The notes under the pieces were generated by a model, which made no database searches, was not told where the DNA came from, and worked only from the letters and a program-made list of their open reading frames with translations. Both the position numbers and the translations under genes were made by a program. A stretch of DNA of 21,591 nucleotides from an uncultured Bacteroidota bacterium (GTDB taxonomy: Bacteria > Bacteroidota > Bacteroidia > Flavobacteriales > Flavobacteriaceae): positions 1 through 21,591 of the forward strand of contig CACLQG010000020.1 of NCBI GenBank assembly GCA_902609035.1. Reading direction: 5' to 3'. Positions 1 through 7,805 of the stretch are shown here, piece after piece. How positions within the stretch are numbered: position 1 is the stretch's first letter; each line of letters starts with the position of its first letter.

Positions 1-5
1 AAAAA

Positions 6-42
6 AACTTTGGAAAGTTGGACAATGAAGACATCCAACTTT
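6..42. promoter_or_regulatory. Overlapping alternative hairpins upstream of glnK
   Basis: Three complementary segments overlap. AACTTT (6-11) can pair with AAAGTT (14-19). AAAGTTGGA (14-22) can instead pair perfectly with TCCAACTTT (34-42) around an 11-nt loop. The second hairpin is followed by an AT-rich stretch, ATTTGTTT. It could be the terminator of an upstream gene lying outside the window, or a mutually exclusive leader structure for glnK-amtB, whose start is at 103. The same element occurs as 21550-21586 in the other arm. The pairing is seen directly; the function is not established. Confidence 0.3.
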
Positions 43-102
43 ATTTGTTTCAAATCGATTATAAGAAGCGTTTTCAAAACAAATAATTAAATTATCTAAA
101 TC

Positions 103-441
103 ATGAAAAAAATCGAAGCAATCATCAGAAAATCAAAATTTGATGATGTAAAAGAAGCCCTCTACAATGTTGAAGTGAACTTCTTCAGTTACTGGGATGT
201 TACTGGAGTTGGTAATGAAAAAGAAGGCCATGTTTATCGAGGAATATCTTACAGCACCTCTGAAATTCAACGCAGATATTTATCAATAGTGGTTTCTGAA
301 GATTTTGTCGAAAAAACAATTAGTGCTATTCTCTCTACAGCTGCCACTGACAGAGTAGGTGACGGTAAAATATTTGTGTTACCAGTTGAGGAAGCATATA
401 GAATCAGAACAGGACAAAAAGGAAACAAATCATTAAATTAA
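103..441 (+). CDS. glnK: Nitrogen regulatory protein P-II (GlnK/GlnB family)
   Basis: This is a cytoplasmic trimeric sensor of 2-oxoglutarate, ATP/ADP and, indirectly, glutamine. In its class it docks on AmtB to close the ammonium channel. At 112 aa it has the family's usual length. The start MKKIEAIIRKSKFDDVKEAL matches the P-II N-terminus. The T-loop (about 36-55) keeps Tyr45 and Tyr50, the latter at about the position of the uridylylated Tyr51 of E. coli. The segment VGDGKIFVLPVEEAYRIRTG (85-104) is the P-II signature. Residues 79-84 (TAATDR) differ from the usual RTG-type C-loop. It lies 14 bp upstream of amtB in the same direction, the classic glnK-amtB pair, which favours GlnK over GlnB. 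No Bacteroidota -7 box was recognised upstream. An identical copy is at 21151-21489. Confidence 0.93.
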   Translation: MKKIEAIIRKSKFDDVKEALYNVEVNFFSYWDVTGVGNEKEGHVYRGISYSTSEIQRRYLSIVVSEDFVEKTISAILSTAATDRVGDGKIFVLPVEEAYRIRTGQKGNKSLN

Positions 442-455
442 TATCTTAATCAAAT

Positions 456-1694
456 ATGGAAACTACAATTTTAACTGTGAATAACGTATGGATGATGGTT
501 TGTACAGCCCTAGTGTTTTTTATGCATCTAGGGTTCTCTTTTTTAGAAATCGGACTGACCCGTCAAAAGAATACCATCAATATTTTATTTAAAAACTTTT
601 TTGTGATCACTGTGGGACTTTTATTGTATTGTCTTGGTGGTTTTAATCTCATGTATCCTGGATTTGAGGATGGTGATATGGGAATCCTCAAATTCGCTGG
701 TTTCGGAATCGCTGCACCTGAGGGAGGAATGGGGTTTGGATATGCTGATGGAGGATATACTTGGTGGACGGACTTCCTTTTTCAAGGAATGTTTGCTGCT
801 ACTGCTGCAACCATAGTATCAGGTTCTGTTGCTGAAAGAATAAAATTATCAGGCTTCATGCTTTTTGCCATTCTTTATGTAGGATTAGTATATCCCATTG
901 TAGGAGCTTGGAAATGGGGTGGTGGATTCCTCGACACATGGGGATTCTATGATTTTGCTGGTTCGACTCTCGTTCACTCTGTAGGCGGATGGGGAGCATT
1001 GATCACCATTTATTTACTCGGGGCACGTATTGGTAAATTCGATCAAGATGGAAAACCAAAAGCACTACCAGGACACAGTCTACCTATTGCCTCTGCTGGG
1101 GTATTTATTCTGTGGTTAGGGTGGTTTGGATTTAACGGAGGATCAGTGTTATCCGCAGACCCAGAATTGACCTCTTTAACGCTTGTTACCACTTCATTAG
1201 CTGCTGCTGCTGGAGGTGTTGCTGCTACTTTCTTCTCCAACCTTCTTTACAAAAACTTTGATTTGACCATGTTTATGAATGGTGTATTGGGAGGATTGGT
1301 TGGAATTACAGCAGGTGCAGATCAAATGATGCCAACAGATGCCATTTTAATCGGACTCATTGCGGGTGTCGTTGTCGTTCTTGGGATTTCTTTTATTGAC
1401 AAACTCAAACTGGACGATCCTGTTGGAGCAGTTGCAGTTCACCTTATCTGCGGTATCTGGGGAACGTTGGCCGTTGGTATATTTGGTGCAATGGCTGGCG
1501 TCGATCAATTCCTCGTTCAACTCATTGGAGTTGGAATTGTTGGAGCATTCTGTGTCACTTCTTCTTTTATTATTCTTTTCATTGTAAAAGCTTCAACCGG
1601 ATTGAGAGTGGATAAAGAAGAAGAGTTAAATGGACTTGATCTCTCAGAACATGGTATGGAAGCTTATGCCGACTTCAGAATTAACGAGGGTTAA
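456..1694 (+). CDS. amtB: Ammonium transporter (Amt/MEP/Rh family)
   Basis: This inner-membrane channel is a trimer that conducts ammonium into the cell. Its 412 aa are full length, with about 11 hydrophobic segments. Pore features are visible: the twin histidines His174 (in TLVHSVGGWG) and His329 (in AVAVHLICGIWG), Asp166 just before the first His, the motif FQGMFAATAATIVSGSVAER (109-128) and GWFGFNGGS (222-230). The C-terminal tail after about 380 is hydrophilic and is the part that contacts P-II in homologues. There is no cleavable signal peptide of the kind found in proteobacterial AmtB. It is translated 14 bp after glnK and ends before a hairpin terminator. Co-transcription with glnK and blocking by GlnK at high nitrogen are inferred from the pairing. 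An identical copy is at 19898-21136. Confidence 0.95.
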   Translation: METTILTVNNVWMMVCTALVFFMHLGFSFLEIGLTRQKNTINILFKNFFVITVGLLLYCLGGFNLMYPGFEDGDMGILKFAGFGIAAPEGGMGFGYADGGYTWWTDFLFQGMFAATAATIVSGSVAERIKLSGFMLFAILYVGLVYPIVGAWKWGGGFLDTWGFYDFAGSTLVHSVGGWGALITIYLLGARIGKFDQDGKPKALPGHSLPIASAGVFILWLGWFGFNGGSVLSADPELTSLTLVTTSLAAAAGGVAATFFSNLLYKNFDLTMFMNGVLGGLVGITAGADQMMPTDAILIGLIAGVVVVLGISFIDKLKLDDPVGAVAVHLICGIWGTLAVGIFGAMAGVDQFLVQLIGVGIVGAFCVTSSFIILFIVKASTGLRVDKEEELNGLDLSEHGMEAYADFRINEG

Positions 1695-1716
1695 TAATTC
1701 CATAATTCAAAATTTA

Positions 1717-1745
1717 AAAGCCTCCATTGAATGGGGGCTTTTTTA
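1717..1745 (+). terminator. Rho-independent terminator of glnK-amtB
   Basis: The stem AAAAGCCTCCATT pairs with AATGGGGGCTTTT with one G-T pair and a very small loop, and runs into a T-rich tract at 1739-1745. It begins 23 bp after the amtB stop. The A-run on the 5' side means the reverse orientation also has a T-tract. Its mirror copy is at 19847-19875. Confidence 0.8.
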
Positions 1746-1773
1746 CTTTCTTCCAATAAAATCTGAGAATCTA

Positions 1774-1803
1774 TTGCCCTGAGCGGGCGAATTCCTATTT
1801 TTG
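1774..1803 (+). promoter_or_regulatory. Bacteroidota-type sigma-ABfr promoter of purU
   Basis: TTG at 1774-1776, a 19-nt spacer, then TATTTTTG at 1796-1803 fits the phylum's consensus TTG-N(17-23)-TAnnTTTG. The -7 box ends only 9 nt before the ATG at 1813, so the expected transcript would have almost no leader. The match is seen directly; activity is inferred. The mirror copy is at 19789-19818 on the minus strand. Confidence 0.5.
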
Positions 1804-1812
1804 AAAAAAAAA

Positions 1813-2667
1813 ATGAATCAGATCACGATGTTGATGTATTGCACTGACCAAAAAGGGATCATTGCAGCGGTGACGAACTTCATACACCAAAACCAAGGGA
1901 ACATTACTTATATTGACCAATATGTAGATCGGCCTAATGCAGTATTTTTTATGCGTGTTGAATGTGATTTAAATGCCATAGATTTTAACATTCAAAACTT
2001 CAAAGATCAATTCTACACATATCTCGGAAACCAATTCTCGCTACACTGTGACTTTTATTTAAAAAATCAAAAGCCAAAGATGGCCGTCTTTGTTTCCAAA
2101 TACGACCACTGCCTCTATGACATACTCGCTAAACAACAATCTGGAGAGTTGGCGGCTGAAATACCATTTATACTCAGTAATCACAATGATCTCGAGATCA
2201 TTGCAAAACGCTTCGATATTCCCTTCTTTCATATACCTGTTACCAAAGAAACTAAGCCCGAAGCAGAAGCTAAACAACTGGAATTACTTGAAAAAAACAA
2301 TGTAGATTTTATCGTTTTGGCCAGATATATGCAAATTATATCTCCTCTCCTCATAGATCAGTTTAAACATAAAATCATCAATATCCATCATTCTTTTCTA
2401 CCTGCATTTCCCGGTGCAAAGCCCTATCATTCTGCCTTTGCAAGAGGAGTGAAAATCATCGGTGCAACAAGTCATTATGTTACAGAAGAATTGGACGCGG
2501 GACCCATAATAGAGCAAGACATCACCAGAGTTACCCACCTAAACTCAATTGCCGATTTTATTGAAAAAGGAAAAGACTTAGAGAGGATTGTACTTTTACG
2601 AGCCCTAAAACAACATGTAAATCGTAAAGTAATGGTTTACGGTAATAAAACTGTAGTATTTTCATGA
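1813..2667 (+). CDS. purU: Formyltetrahydrofolate deformylase
   Basis: PurU hydrolyses 10-formyl-THF to THF and formate, which balances the one-carbon pool and, in many bacteria, supplies formate for PurT. The protein has 284 aa from the ATG at 1813. A TTG at 1801 in the same frame would add four residues (MKKK) but lies inside the -7 box, so the ATG is preferred. An N-terminal ACT domain (about 3-80) is followed by a formyltransferase-type domain (about 90-275). The catalytic triad of the family is visible as Asn190 and His192 (INIHHSFLP) and Asp228 (ELDAGPII). It is transcribed from its own promoter and is convergent with the hydrolase gene, leaving 2 bp between stop codons. An identical copy is at 18925-19779. 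Confidence 0.93.
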   Translation: MNQITMLMYCTDQKGIIAAVTNFIHQNQGNITYIDQYVDRPNAVFFMRVECDLNAIDFNIQNFKDQFYTYLGNQFSLHCDFYLKNQKPKMAVFVSKYDHCLYDILAKQQSGELAAEIPFILSNHNDLEIIAKRFDIPFFHIPVTKETKPEAEAKQLELLEKNNVDFIVLARYMQIISPLLIDQFKHKIINIHHSFLPAFPGAKPYHSAFARGVKIIGATSHYVTEELDAGPIIEQDITRVTHLNSIADFIEKGKDLERIVLLRALKQHVNRKVMVYGNKTVVFS

Positions 2668-2669
2668 TA

Positions 2670-3449
2670 TTATCCTTTCAAGAATAACAGCATACCTTCA
2701 TTAAATTTCTCGGGTTTTTCGACGTTTACTACATGACCACATTCCTCCAATACCAATAATTGAGATAAATGATCACTTTCCGTAATTTTTCTAACTGAAG
2801 GAAGAAACATATAATCTTGATCCCCCATAATGTATAGGGTGGGGATATTGGCCGAAACTTTTCGTAAAATTTTCAATTTGGGTATAACTTCTGAAGTAAG
2901 TTTAAACCAACGGATAAACTCTTTTTGATATAATTTTTTTGCTTCACGTATAAATAAAATCCTAGATTCTTTATGATTTCGATTGGGCATGATAATGAAA
3001 GCAAAAAAACGGTATAGCCACATGTAAGGCAAAATAGATTTAGTGGCATTGCCAAAATACATGAGAATTCTAGACCTTAGATTCAACTCTAAAATCGCAC
3101 CTCCCATAATCATTTTTTCAACCCGTTTAGGTTGCATATCTGCCAACTGACGGATCAAAATAGTACCTAATGAAATACCTACAAAATGAGATTTTTTTAT
3201 TTCCACATGATTCATTACATCAAAAATATCCTCAGCTATAGATTCAAAGGAATATCTTGGCTTGAATGGATTTTGTATTAAACCTTGAGAAGCACCATGC
3301 CCCCTTAAGTCAATGAGTAAAAGATTAAAATATCTAGAAAAAAAACGAATTTGCTTAAACCAAATGGCACTACTGCCCCCCGCCCCATGAATGAATGTAA
3401 TCCAAGGCGCATTTTTATTTTTAGCTTTGTAGATAATGTGATGTAACAT
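2670..3449 (-). CDS. Alpha/beta hydrolase
   Basis: This is a soluble alpha/beta-hydrolase-fold enzyme of 259 aa without a signal peptide. The oxyanion motif HGAGGS is at 21-26 and LLLIDLRGHGAS at 43-54. The nucleophile elbow GISLGT puts Ser93 in place, the acid is probably Asp212 in MGDQDYMF, and the base is His239 in EECGHVVNVEKP. All three triad members are therefore present, but the substrate cannot be told from sequence; esterase, lactonase and C-C hydrolase are all possible. Its ATG overlaps the pyrF stop by one base (TAATG), so it is very probably translationally coupled as the last gene of the purM-to-pyrF run. An identical copy is at 18143-18922. Confidence 0.88.
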   Translation of the reverse strand: MLHHIIYKAKNKNAPWITFIHGAGGSSAIWFKQIRFFSRYFNLLLIDLRGHGASQGLIQNPFKPRYSFESIAEDIFDVMNHVEIKKSHFVGISLGTILIRQLADMQPKRVEKMIMGGAILELNLRSRILMYFGNATKSILPYMWLYRFFAFIIMPNRNHKESRILFIREAKKLYQKEFIRWFKLTSEVIPKLKILRKVSANIPTLYIMGDQDYMFLPSVRKITESDHLSQLLVLEECGHVVNVEKPEKFNEGMLLFLKG

Positions 3450-4276
3450 TATACAATTCCTTTTTTGTTCAGATAAAAAGCCATCTGTGTTTGCAAATCT
3501 TTCGCTACCCCTCTTGCCACTTGATCAAAATCACTTCCAGTTGAAGCGTAAATAATCCCTCTAGAGGAATTAACTAATAGACCGCATTGGTCATTCAACC
3601 CCTGAACCGCAACATCCTCCAAACTTCCACCTTGAGCACCAACGCCTGGAATCAATAAAAATGAATCGGGTAAAAGCTTTCTTATCTCCTTAAGTGCATT
3701 AGCTTTGGTAGCCCCAACCACATACATCAATCGGTTGGAGTTTTCCCACTTTCTTGACTTTTCTATCACCTGCTCATACAATGATTTTCCTTCTGAGTGG
3801 AGCATTTGAAAATCCGATGCCCCTTCATTTGAAGTTAAAGCAAGTAAAATGGCATATTTATCCTCGTATTCCAAAAAAGGCTCAACGGAATCTTTCCCCA
3901 TATAAGGGGCGATGGTCAAAGAGTCAAAATCAAACTGTTCAAAATAAGCTTTCGCATATCGCATAGAAGTGTTTCCTATATCAGCCCTTTTAGCGTCTGC
4001 TATTGTAAAGATCTCCGGATACTTTCGGTTTAAAAAATCCATTACTTTTTCTAAGGATTTCCAACCTTCCAACCCATAAGCTTCAAAAAAGGCAATATTG
4101 GGCTTGTATGCAACACAATAAGGCGCAGTGGCCTCAATAATTTTTTTACAGAATATAAAAATAGAATCTGGCTGGCTTTTTAGCTCCCCGGAAATAAGTT
4201 CCTTGTCCACATCAAGTCCAACGCACAAAAAGGATTTTTTGGCTTTAATTTGTTCTAGAAGTGCTTCATGCTTCAT
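3449..4276 (-). CDS. pyrF: Orotidine 5'-phosphate decarboxylase
   Basis: PyrF converts OMP to UMP, the last step of de novo pyrimidine synthesis, as a cytoplasmic TIM-barrel dimer. At 275 aa it has the length of the long (type 2) form common in Bacteroidota. The catalytic motif [10 protein letters not shown] at 94-103 supplies Asp94, Lys96 and Asp99. LCVGLDVD at 17-24 and [10 protein letters not shown] at 56-65 are also family hallmarks, and [11 protein letters not shown] forms the phosphate-binding region. The gene overlaps prfA by four bases (ATGA) and the following hydrolase by one, indicating coupled translation. Linkage of purM, prfA and pyrF is, to my knowledge, recurrent in this phylum. 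An identical copy is at 17316-18143. Confidence 0.95.
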   Translation of the reverse strand: MKHEALLEQIKAKKSFLCVGLDVDKELISGELKSQPDSIFIFCKKIIEATAPYCVAYKPNIAFFEAYGLEGWKSLEKVMDFLNRKYPEIFTIADAKRADIGNTSMRYAKAYFEQFDFDSLTIAPYMGKDSVEPFLEYEDKYAILLALTSNEGASDFQMLHSEGKSLYEQVIEKSRKWENSNRLMYVVGATKANALKEIRKLLPDSFLLIPGVGAQGGSLEDVAVQGLNDQCGLLVNSSRGIIYASTGSDFDQVARGVAKDLQTQMAFYLNKKGIV

Positions 4277-5349
4277 ATAGTCTCGCCTTCCTCCTTCAGT
4301 TTTTGAGTATTTTGATATAACATTAATTCGTCAAGCAGCTTCTTTATATCTCCGTTGATAATATTTTGAAGGTCATAAAGTGTTAAACCAATACGATGGT
4401 CGGTCACCCTTCCCTGAGGATAATTATAAGTCCTAATTTTTGCAGACCGATCTCCGGAGGAAACCAATGAATTTCTTTTTTCAGCGTCTTGCTCTAACTT
4501 TTTATTTAGTTCTAACTCATAAAGTCTAGACCGTAAAACCTTCAGAGCTTTTTCTTTGTTTTTGTGTTGAGACTTTTGATCCTGACATTGGGCAACAATT
4601 CCAGTTGGCTCATGCGTTAGCCTCACTGCTGAGTAAGTTGTATTTACCGACTGACCACCAGGCCCAGAGGAACAAAAATAATCTACCCTAACATCGTTCA
4701 TGTTTACATCGACATCAAATTCTTCTGCTTCTGGAAGCACCATAACCGTCGCAGCTGAAGTGTGAACCCTACCCTGTGTTTCTGTTTGAGGAACTCGTTG
4801 TACCCGATGTACTCCTGATTCATACTTCATCGCACCATAAACCTCCTCACCTGAAACTTCAAAAATTACTTCCTTAAAACCACCTGCAGTCCCCTCATTA
4901 GAATCTACAAAACTCACCTTCCAGCCTTGGTCTTGACAATATTTGGTGTACATACGGTAAAGATCACCTGCAAAAATACTAGCTTCATCGCCACCAGTAC
5001 CTGCGCGAATTTCTACCACCACATTTTTGCCATCCTCAGGATCCTTAGGAATTAGCATGAATCTTATTTCTTCCTCTAATAGGGGAAGTTTTACTTTAGC
5101 CTCCTCTAGTTGCATCTTTGCCATTTCAATCATTTCTTGATCTGATTCATGTTTGATGATCAACTCTGCTTCCTGAATATTGGCCAGAACTGATTTATAA
5201 GCCGAACCCTTTTCAACAATTTTATTTAAGTCCTTATATTCTTTATTAAGCTTTACATATCTTTTTTGATCAGCAATGATATCAGGCTGAATTATCAAAT
5301 CTGATACTTCTATAAATCGCTGCTTAACAATATCTAATTTTTCTATCAT
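4273..5349 (-). CDS. prfA: Peptide chain release factor 1
   Basis: RF1 terminates translation at UAA and UAG. The 358 aa are full length. The peptidyl-tRNA hydrolysis motif [10 protein letters not shown] is at 227-236, with GGQ at 231-233. The stop-codon recognition region is [20 protein letters not shown] (181-200): its PxT tripeptide is Pro187-Gln188-Thr189, where E. coli has PAT, a variant I believe is usual in this phylum. [12 protein letters not shown] (115-126) is the conserved domain-2 entry. RF1 rather than RF2 is supported by PxT instead of SPF and by the absence of a programmed frameshift. The start follows the YceI-like gene by 45 bp and the stop overlaps pyrF. An identical copy is at 16243-17319. 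Confidence 0.96.
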   Translation of the reverse strand: MIEKLDIVKQRFIEVSDLIIQPDIIADQKRYVKLNKEYKDLNKIVEKGSAYKSVLANIQEAELIIKHESDQEMIEMAKMQLEEAKVKLPLLEEEIRFMLIPKDPEDGKNVVVEIRAGTGGDEASIFAGDLYRMYTKYCQDQGWKVSFVDSNEGTAGGFKEVIFEVSGEEVYGAMKYESGVHRVQRVPQTETQGRVHTSAATVMVLPEAEEFDVDVNMNDVRVDYFCSSGPGGQSVNTTYSAVRLTHEPTGIVAQCQDQKSQHKNKEKALKVLRSRLYELELNKKLEQDAEKRNSLVSSGDRSAKIRTYNYPQGRVTDHRIGLTLYDLQNIINGDIKKLLDELMLYQNTQKLKEEGETI

Positions 5350-5394
5350 TTTAAAAGGACTGGATAAATCACAAATTTAAAATTTTAATCACTG

Positions 5395-5931
5395 TCATTT
5401 AAGCTTCTCAAAATACAACTCGTATTTGATTAATATTTCGTCCTCCATTTTTCGCATCATAAACGAAGGAAGAGGCACTTCAAAGTCTGATAGTGTCAGT
5501 TTAAAATTTCCCTCCAATAAAAAATTATATTTTTTAGTAGTGACCTGTGCAATAATTTTCTTTTCCAATTCTATTCCATGAAAAATCATACTCCCTGAGA
5601 AATTCACTTTATCATTATTCTTTTCAATCTGATCTGAATAAAATTCAATTTTGGGGAACTTTAAAACCTCTAAAATTTCTAATGCATTATTATCTCTATT
5701 GCTGTTTTTACTATCAAAGTCTCGAAGATACATCGCAAGTGCAATTTTTTGTAAAACACCGTCATTTTCAAGGAGCACCCCTTTTACATTTTCATTGCTA
5801 CCCGCCCAGTCATGTAAAAAGTGCGATGCTTCATACTTGATAAATGATTTTTTAGAATCCAAAACCCATTTTTCTTGGGCCTTAGAAATCCATAAAGACA
5901 TTACAAAAATGCAAAATAATACTCTTTTCAT
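5395..5931 (-). CDS. YceI-like secreted lipocalin-fold protein
   Basis: This exported 178-aa protein has a Sec signal peptide with a likely cut after SKA-Q (residue 18/19). The mature part resembles the YceI family, whose beta-barrel binds isoprenoid-type lipids: WVLDSKKSFIKYEASHFLHD (22-41) is the usual opening strand, here in the HxLHxW-type variant common in Bacteroidota. FPKIEFYSDQI, GSMIFHGI and LTLSDFEVPLPSFM correspond to the later strands. It starts 5 bp after the stop of a membrane protein resembling cytochrome b561, an arrangement like the E. coli yceJ-yceI pair. The ligand is unknown. The family call is by motif and context; a divergent DUF is the alternative. An identical copy is at 15661-16197. 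Confidence 0.75.
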   Translation of the reverse strand: MKRVLFCIFVMSLWISKAQEKWVLDSKKSFIKYEASHFLHDWAGSNENVKGVLLENDGVLQKIALAMYLRDFDSKNSNRDNNALEILEVLKFPKIEFYSDQIEKNNDKVNFSGSMIFHGIELEKKIIAQVTTKKYNFLLEGNFKLTLSDFEVPLPSFMMRKMEDEILIKYELYFEKLK

Positions 5932-5936
5932 AAAAT

Positions 5937-6539
5937 TTAAAATTTAAATACCAATACTGCAGAAGCATAACTGGCAAAAGTGGTATAAGCGGCATACTTG
6001 TGCCAATCCATGTTTTCTTTTGAATATGCATTGGTAGCAATCATACCTGAAAAGTGAATATAAGCCAACCACTTGTGCACTTTAATTGAATTGAACCCTT
6101 TCACTTTTTTTCTAACCAATGGAGGTGGAGCAAAAAGGGAAAGTCCAGCTCCCGTAAAATAGGATATCGTTACCCATTTACCCAATGTTTTATGGGTATC
6201 GTATAAGTCGTAATCCCCATTATAGAGTTTTCCGCCCATGATTCCCTGCGCCACCATACCTGCTAATGTTAAGTAACCTAAAATCTGATGTGATTTTAGC
6301 ATAGCATTTCTGACTTTCAACTCTTTCTCCCTTTGCTCTAAGGAGAGCTTGGAAATACCTGTCTTTCGAAAAAAACCATTCTTTCCCCAAAAAACAGATT
6401 GGGTAAAAATCATTTTTTTGGGTAATAATTGCTCCTCAATTGTCATTTCCTCCTCAAATAGCCCCTTCAAAAGTTCATCGCGCTCTTGGGCAATAATACC
6501 TTGAAAAATAAAAAAAGAAAGAAAAGCGAACTTTTTCAT
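5937..6539 (-). CDS. Four-helix membrane protein with helix-capping histidines (cytochrome b561-like)
   Basis: The protein has 200 aa from the ATG at 6539. An in-frame TTG at 6554 would add MRSHW ahead of an obvious signal peptide (MKKFAFLSFFIFQGIIA-Q), so the ATG is preferred. After a polar region (18-80), four hydrophobic segments follow at about 85-103, 118-137, 157-172 and 182-198. Each is preceded or capped by His: SHQILGY (84), THKTLGK (116), VHKWLAY (155) and WHKYAAY (180), with another His at 162. This suggests a b-type di-heme membrane cytochrome, but I could not confirm heme binding. It is immediately upstream of the YceI-like gene and 35 bp downstream of purM. The inverted repeat begins inside it, at about codon 121, and its last 79 codons also occur at the end of the chimeric ORF at 15002-15655. 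Confidence 0.7.
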   Translation of the reverse strand: MKKFAFLSFFIFQGIIAQERDELLKGLFEEEMTIEEQLLPKKMIFTQSVFWGKNGFFRKTGISKLSLEQREKELKVRNAMLKSHQILGYLTLAGMVAQGIMGGKLYNGDYDLYDTHKTLGKWVTISYFTGAGLSLFAPPPLVRKKVKGFNSIKVHKWLAYIHFSGMIATNAYSKENMDWHKYAAYTTFASYASAVLVFKF

Positions 6540-6574
6540 CCAATGGCTTCGCAAGAGATTGCAAATATAACTGA

Positions 6575-7741
6575 TTAATAATGAAAAATACCCAGAGGTG
6601 ACTGGATCGTCAATTTTTTTTCAGTTGATGTCTCTACCCTTCCAACCACTTGTACCTCAATATCAAAATATTGGGTAATGTCTATAACCTTTTGAGCTTG
6701 TGATTCAGACAAATAAATTTCCATCCGATGCCCCATATTATAGACCTCGTACATTTCTTTCCAATGGGTACCCGATTCTTTTTGTATCAATTCAAACAAT
6801 GGAGGACATTCAAAAAGATTGTCCTTAATCACATGAAGATCATCTATAAAATGTAGTATTTTAGTTTGCCCTCCTCCACTGCAATGGACCATACCATGAA
6901 TCTCTTTTCGATCTATTTCATCCAAAATTGATTTGATAACTGGTGCATATGTTCGGGTGGGTGATAAAACCAATTGACCAACATCCAAAGAAGTATTCGT
7001 AGAATCGGTTAATTTTTTTGAACCAGAATAGACTAAATAATCTGGCAATTCACTATCAAAAGTTTCGGGGTATTTTTCTTTCAAATCTGAACCAAAAACA
7101 TCGTGTCGAGCAGACGTCAGACCATTACTTCCCATACCTCCATTATACTGACTTTCATAACTGGCCTGACCAAAAGATGCCAAACCTAGAATCACATCTC
7201 CAGACTGAATATTAGAATTGTCAATGACTTCCTCTCTTTTTATCCTTGCCGTTACGGTAGAGTCTACAATAATGGTCTTCACCAAATCCCCTACATCGGC
7301 GGTTTCTCCTCCAGTACTGTAAATGTTAACTCCATTTTTAGACAAATCGTCAAGTAATTCCTCTGTGCCATTTATAATAGCCTCAAGCACCTCGGCAGGA
7401 ATTTTACTTTTATTTCTTCCAATGGTTGAGGACAATAAAATATCATTAGTCACACCTACGCAAAGAAGATCATCTATATTCATAATCAAGGCGTCCTGAG
7501 CTATGCCTTTCCAAACTGACAGGTCTCCTGTTTCTCTCCAGTAAGCATATGCTAGAGAGCTTTTTGTTCCTGCACCATCAGCATGCATCACCAAACAATG
7601 CGACTCGCTGCCGGTTAAAAAATCGGGGACAATTTTACAAAAAGCTTTAGGGTAGAGTCCTTTGTCTATATTATTAATAGCTTTGTGAACATCCTCTTTT
7701 TGAGATGAAACTCCTCTCAGATTATACCTCTTATATGTCAT
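6575..7741 (-). CDS. purM: Phosphoribosylformylglycinamidine cyclo-ligase (AIR synthase)
   Basis: PurM closes the imidazole ring, converting FGAM plus ATP to AIR, the fifth step of de novo purine synthesis, in the cytoplasm. At 388 aa it is longer than the E. coli enzyme (about 345 aa), matching the long form of Bacteroidota. HADGAGTKSSLAY (53-65), MNIDDLLCVG (87-96) and STGGETADVGD (142-152) are the AIRS/PurM ATP-binding motifs, and VHCSGGGQTKI corresponds to the family's second glycine-rich segment. It is the first gene of the minus-strand run ending in prfA-pyrF-hydrolase. It lies just outside the inverted repeat and is therefore single copy. A 13-bp palindrome sits immediately before its ATG. 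Confidence 0.95.
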   Translation of the reverse strand: MTYKRYNLRGVSSQKEDVHKAINNIDKGLYPKAFCKIVPDFLTGSESHCLVMHADGAGTKSSLAYAYWRETGDLSVWKGIAQDALIMNIDDLLCVGVTNDILLSSTIGRNKSKIPAEVLEAIINGTEELLDDLSKNGVNIYSTGGETADVGDLVKTIIVDSTVTARIKREEVIDNSNIQSGDVILGLASFGQASYESQYNGGMGSNGLTSARHDVFGSDLKEKYPETFDSELPDYLVYSGSKKLTDSTNTSLDVGQLVLSPTRTYAPVIKSILDEIDRKEIHGMVHCSGGGQTKILHFIDDLHVIKDNLFECPPLFELIQKESGTHWKEMYEVYNMGHRMEIYLSESQAQKVIDITQYFDIEVQVVGRVETSTEKKLTIQSPLGIFHY

Positions 7742-7743
7742 TT

Positions 7744-7756
7744 ACTAGATTCTAGT
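7744..7756. repeat. 13-bp palindrome directly upstream of the purM start
   Basis: ACTAGATTCTAGT is a perfect inverted repeat around one central base, ending two bases before the purM ATG (read on the minus strand). It could form a 6-bp hairpin over the initiation region or be an operator half-site pair. It may also be chance in AT-rich DNA. Confidence 0.3.
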
Positions 7757-7805
7757 TTAAATTTAACACAATTAGCCCATCCCTAAAGAATTAGATTATT
7801 TTTTA

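Larger units (their letters stand above)
1..6178. repeat. Left arm of a 6,178-bp perfect inverted repeat
   Basis: Every gene and intergenic stretch here reappears in reverse complement at 15414-21591, with position x pairing to 21592-x. All proteins encoded in the two arms are identical, and the intergenic stretches I compared, including the amtB terminator and the purU promoter, also match. Identity ends at 6178: base 6178 pairs with 15414, whereas 6179 and 6180 do not match 15413 and 15412. The arm ends inside an intact membrane-protein gene (5937-6539), so this side is probably the native chromosomal arrangement. No target-site duplication, transposase or integrase accompanies it. Confidence 0.97.

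Noticed and set aside
1043..1240. Open frame antisense to amtB
   Set aside because: It lies entirely within a conserved transporter gene on the other strand and shows no family motifs, so it is a shadow frame.
1801..1812. TTG start giving purU four extra residues
   Set aside because: The TTG is part of the -7 promoter box, and the ATG at 1813 matches the usual PurU N-terminus (MNQIT...).
6540..6554. TTG start for the four-helix protein
   Set aside because: It would place MRSHW in front of an otherwise normal signal peptide. The ATG at 6539 gives the standard Lys-rich n-region.
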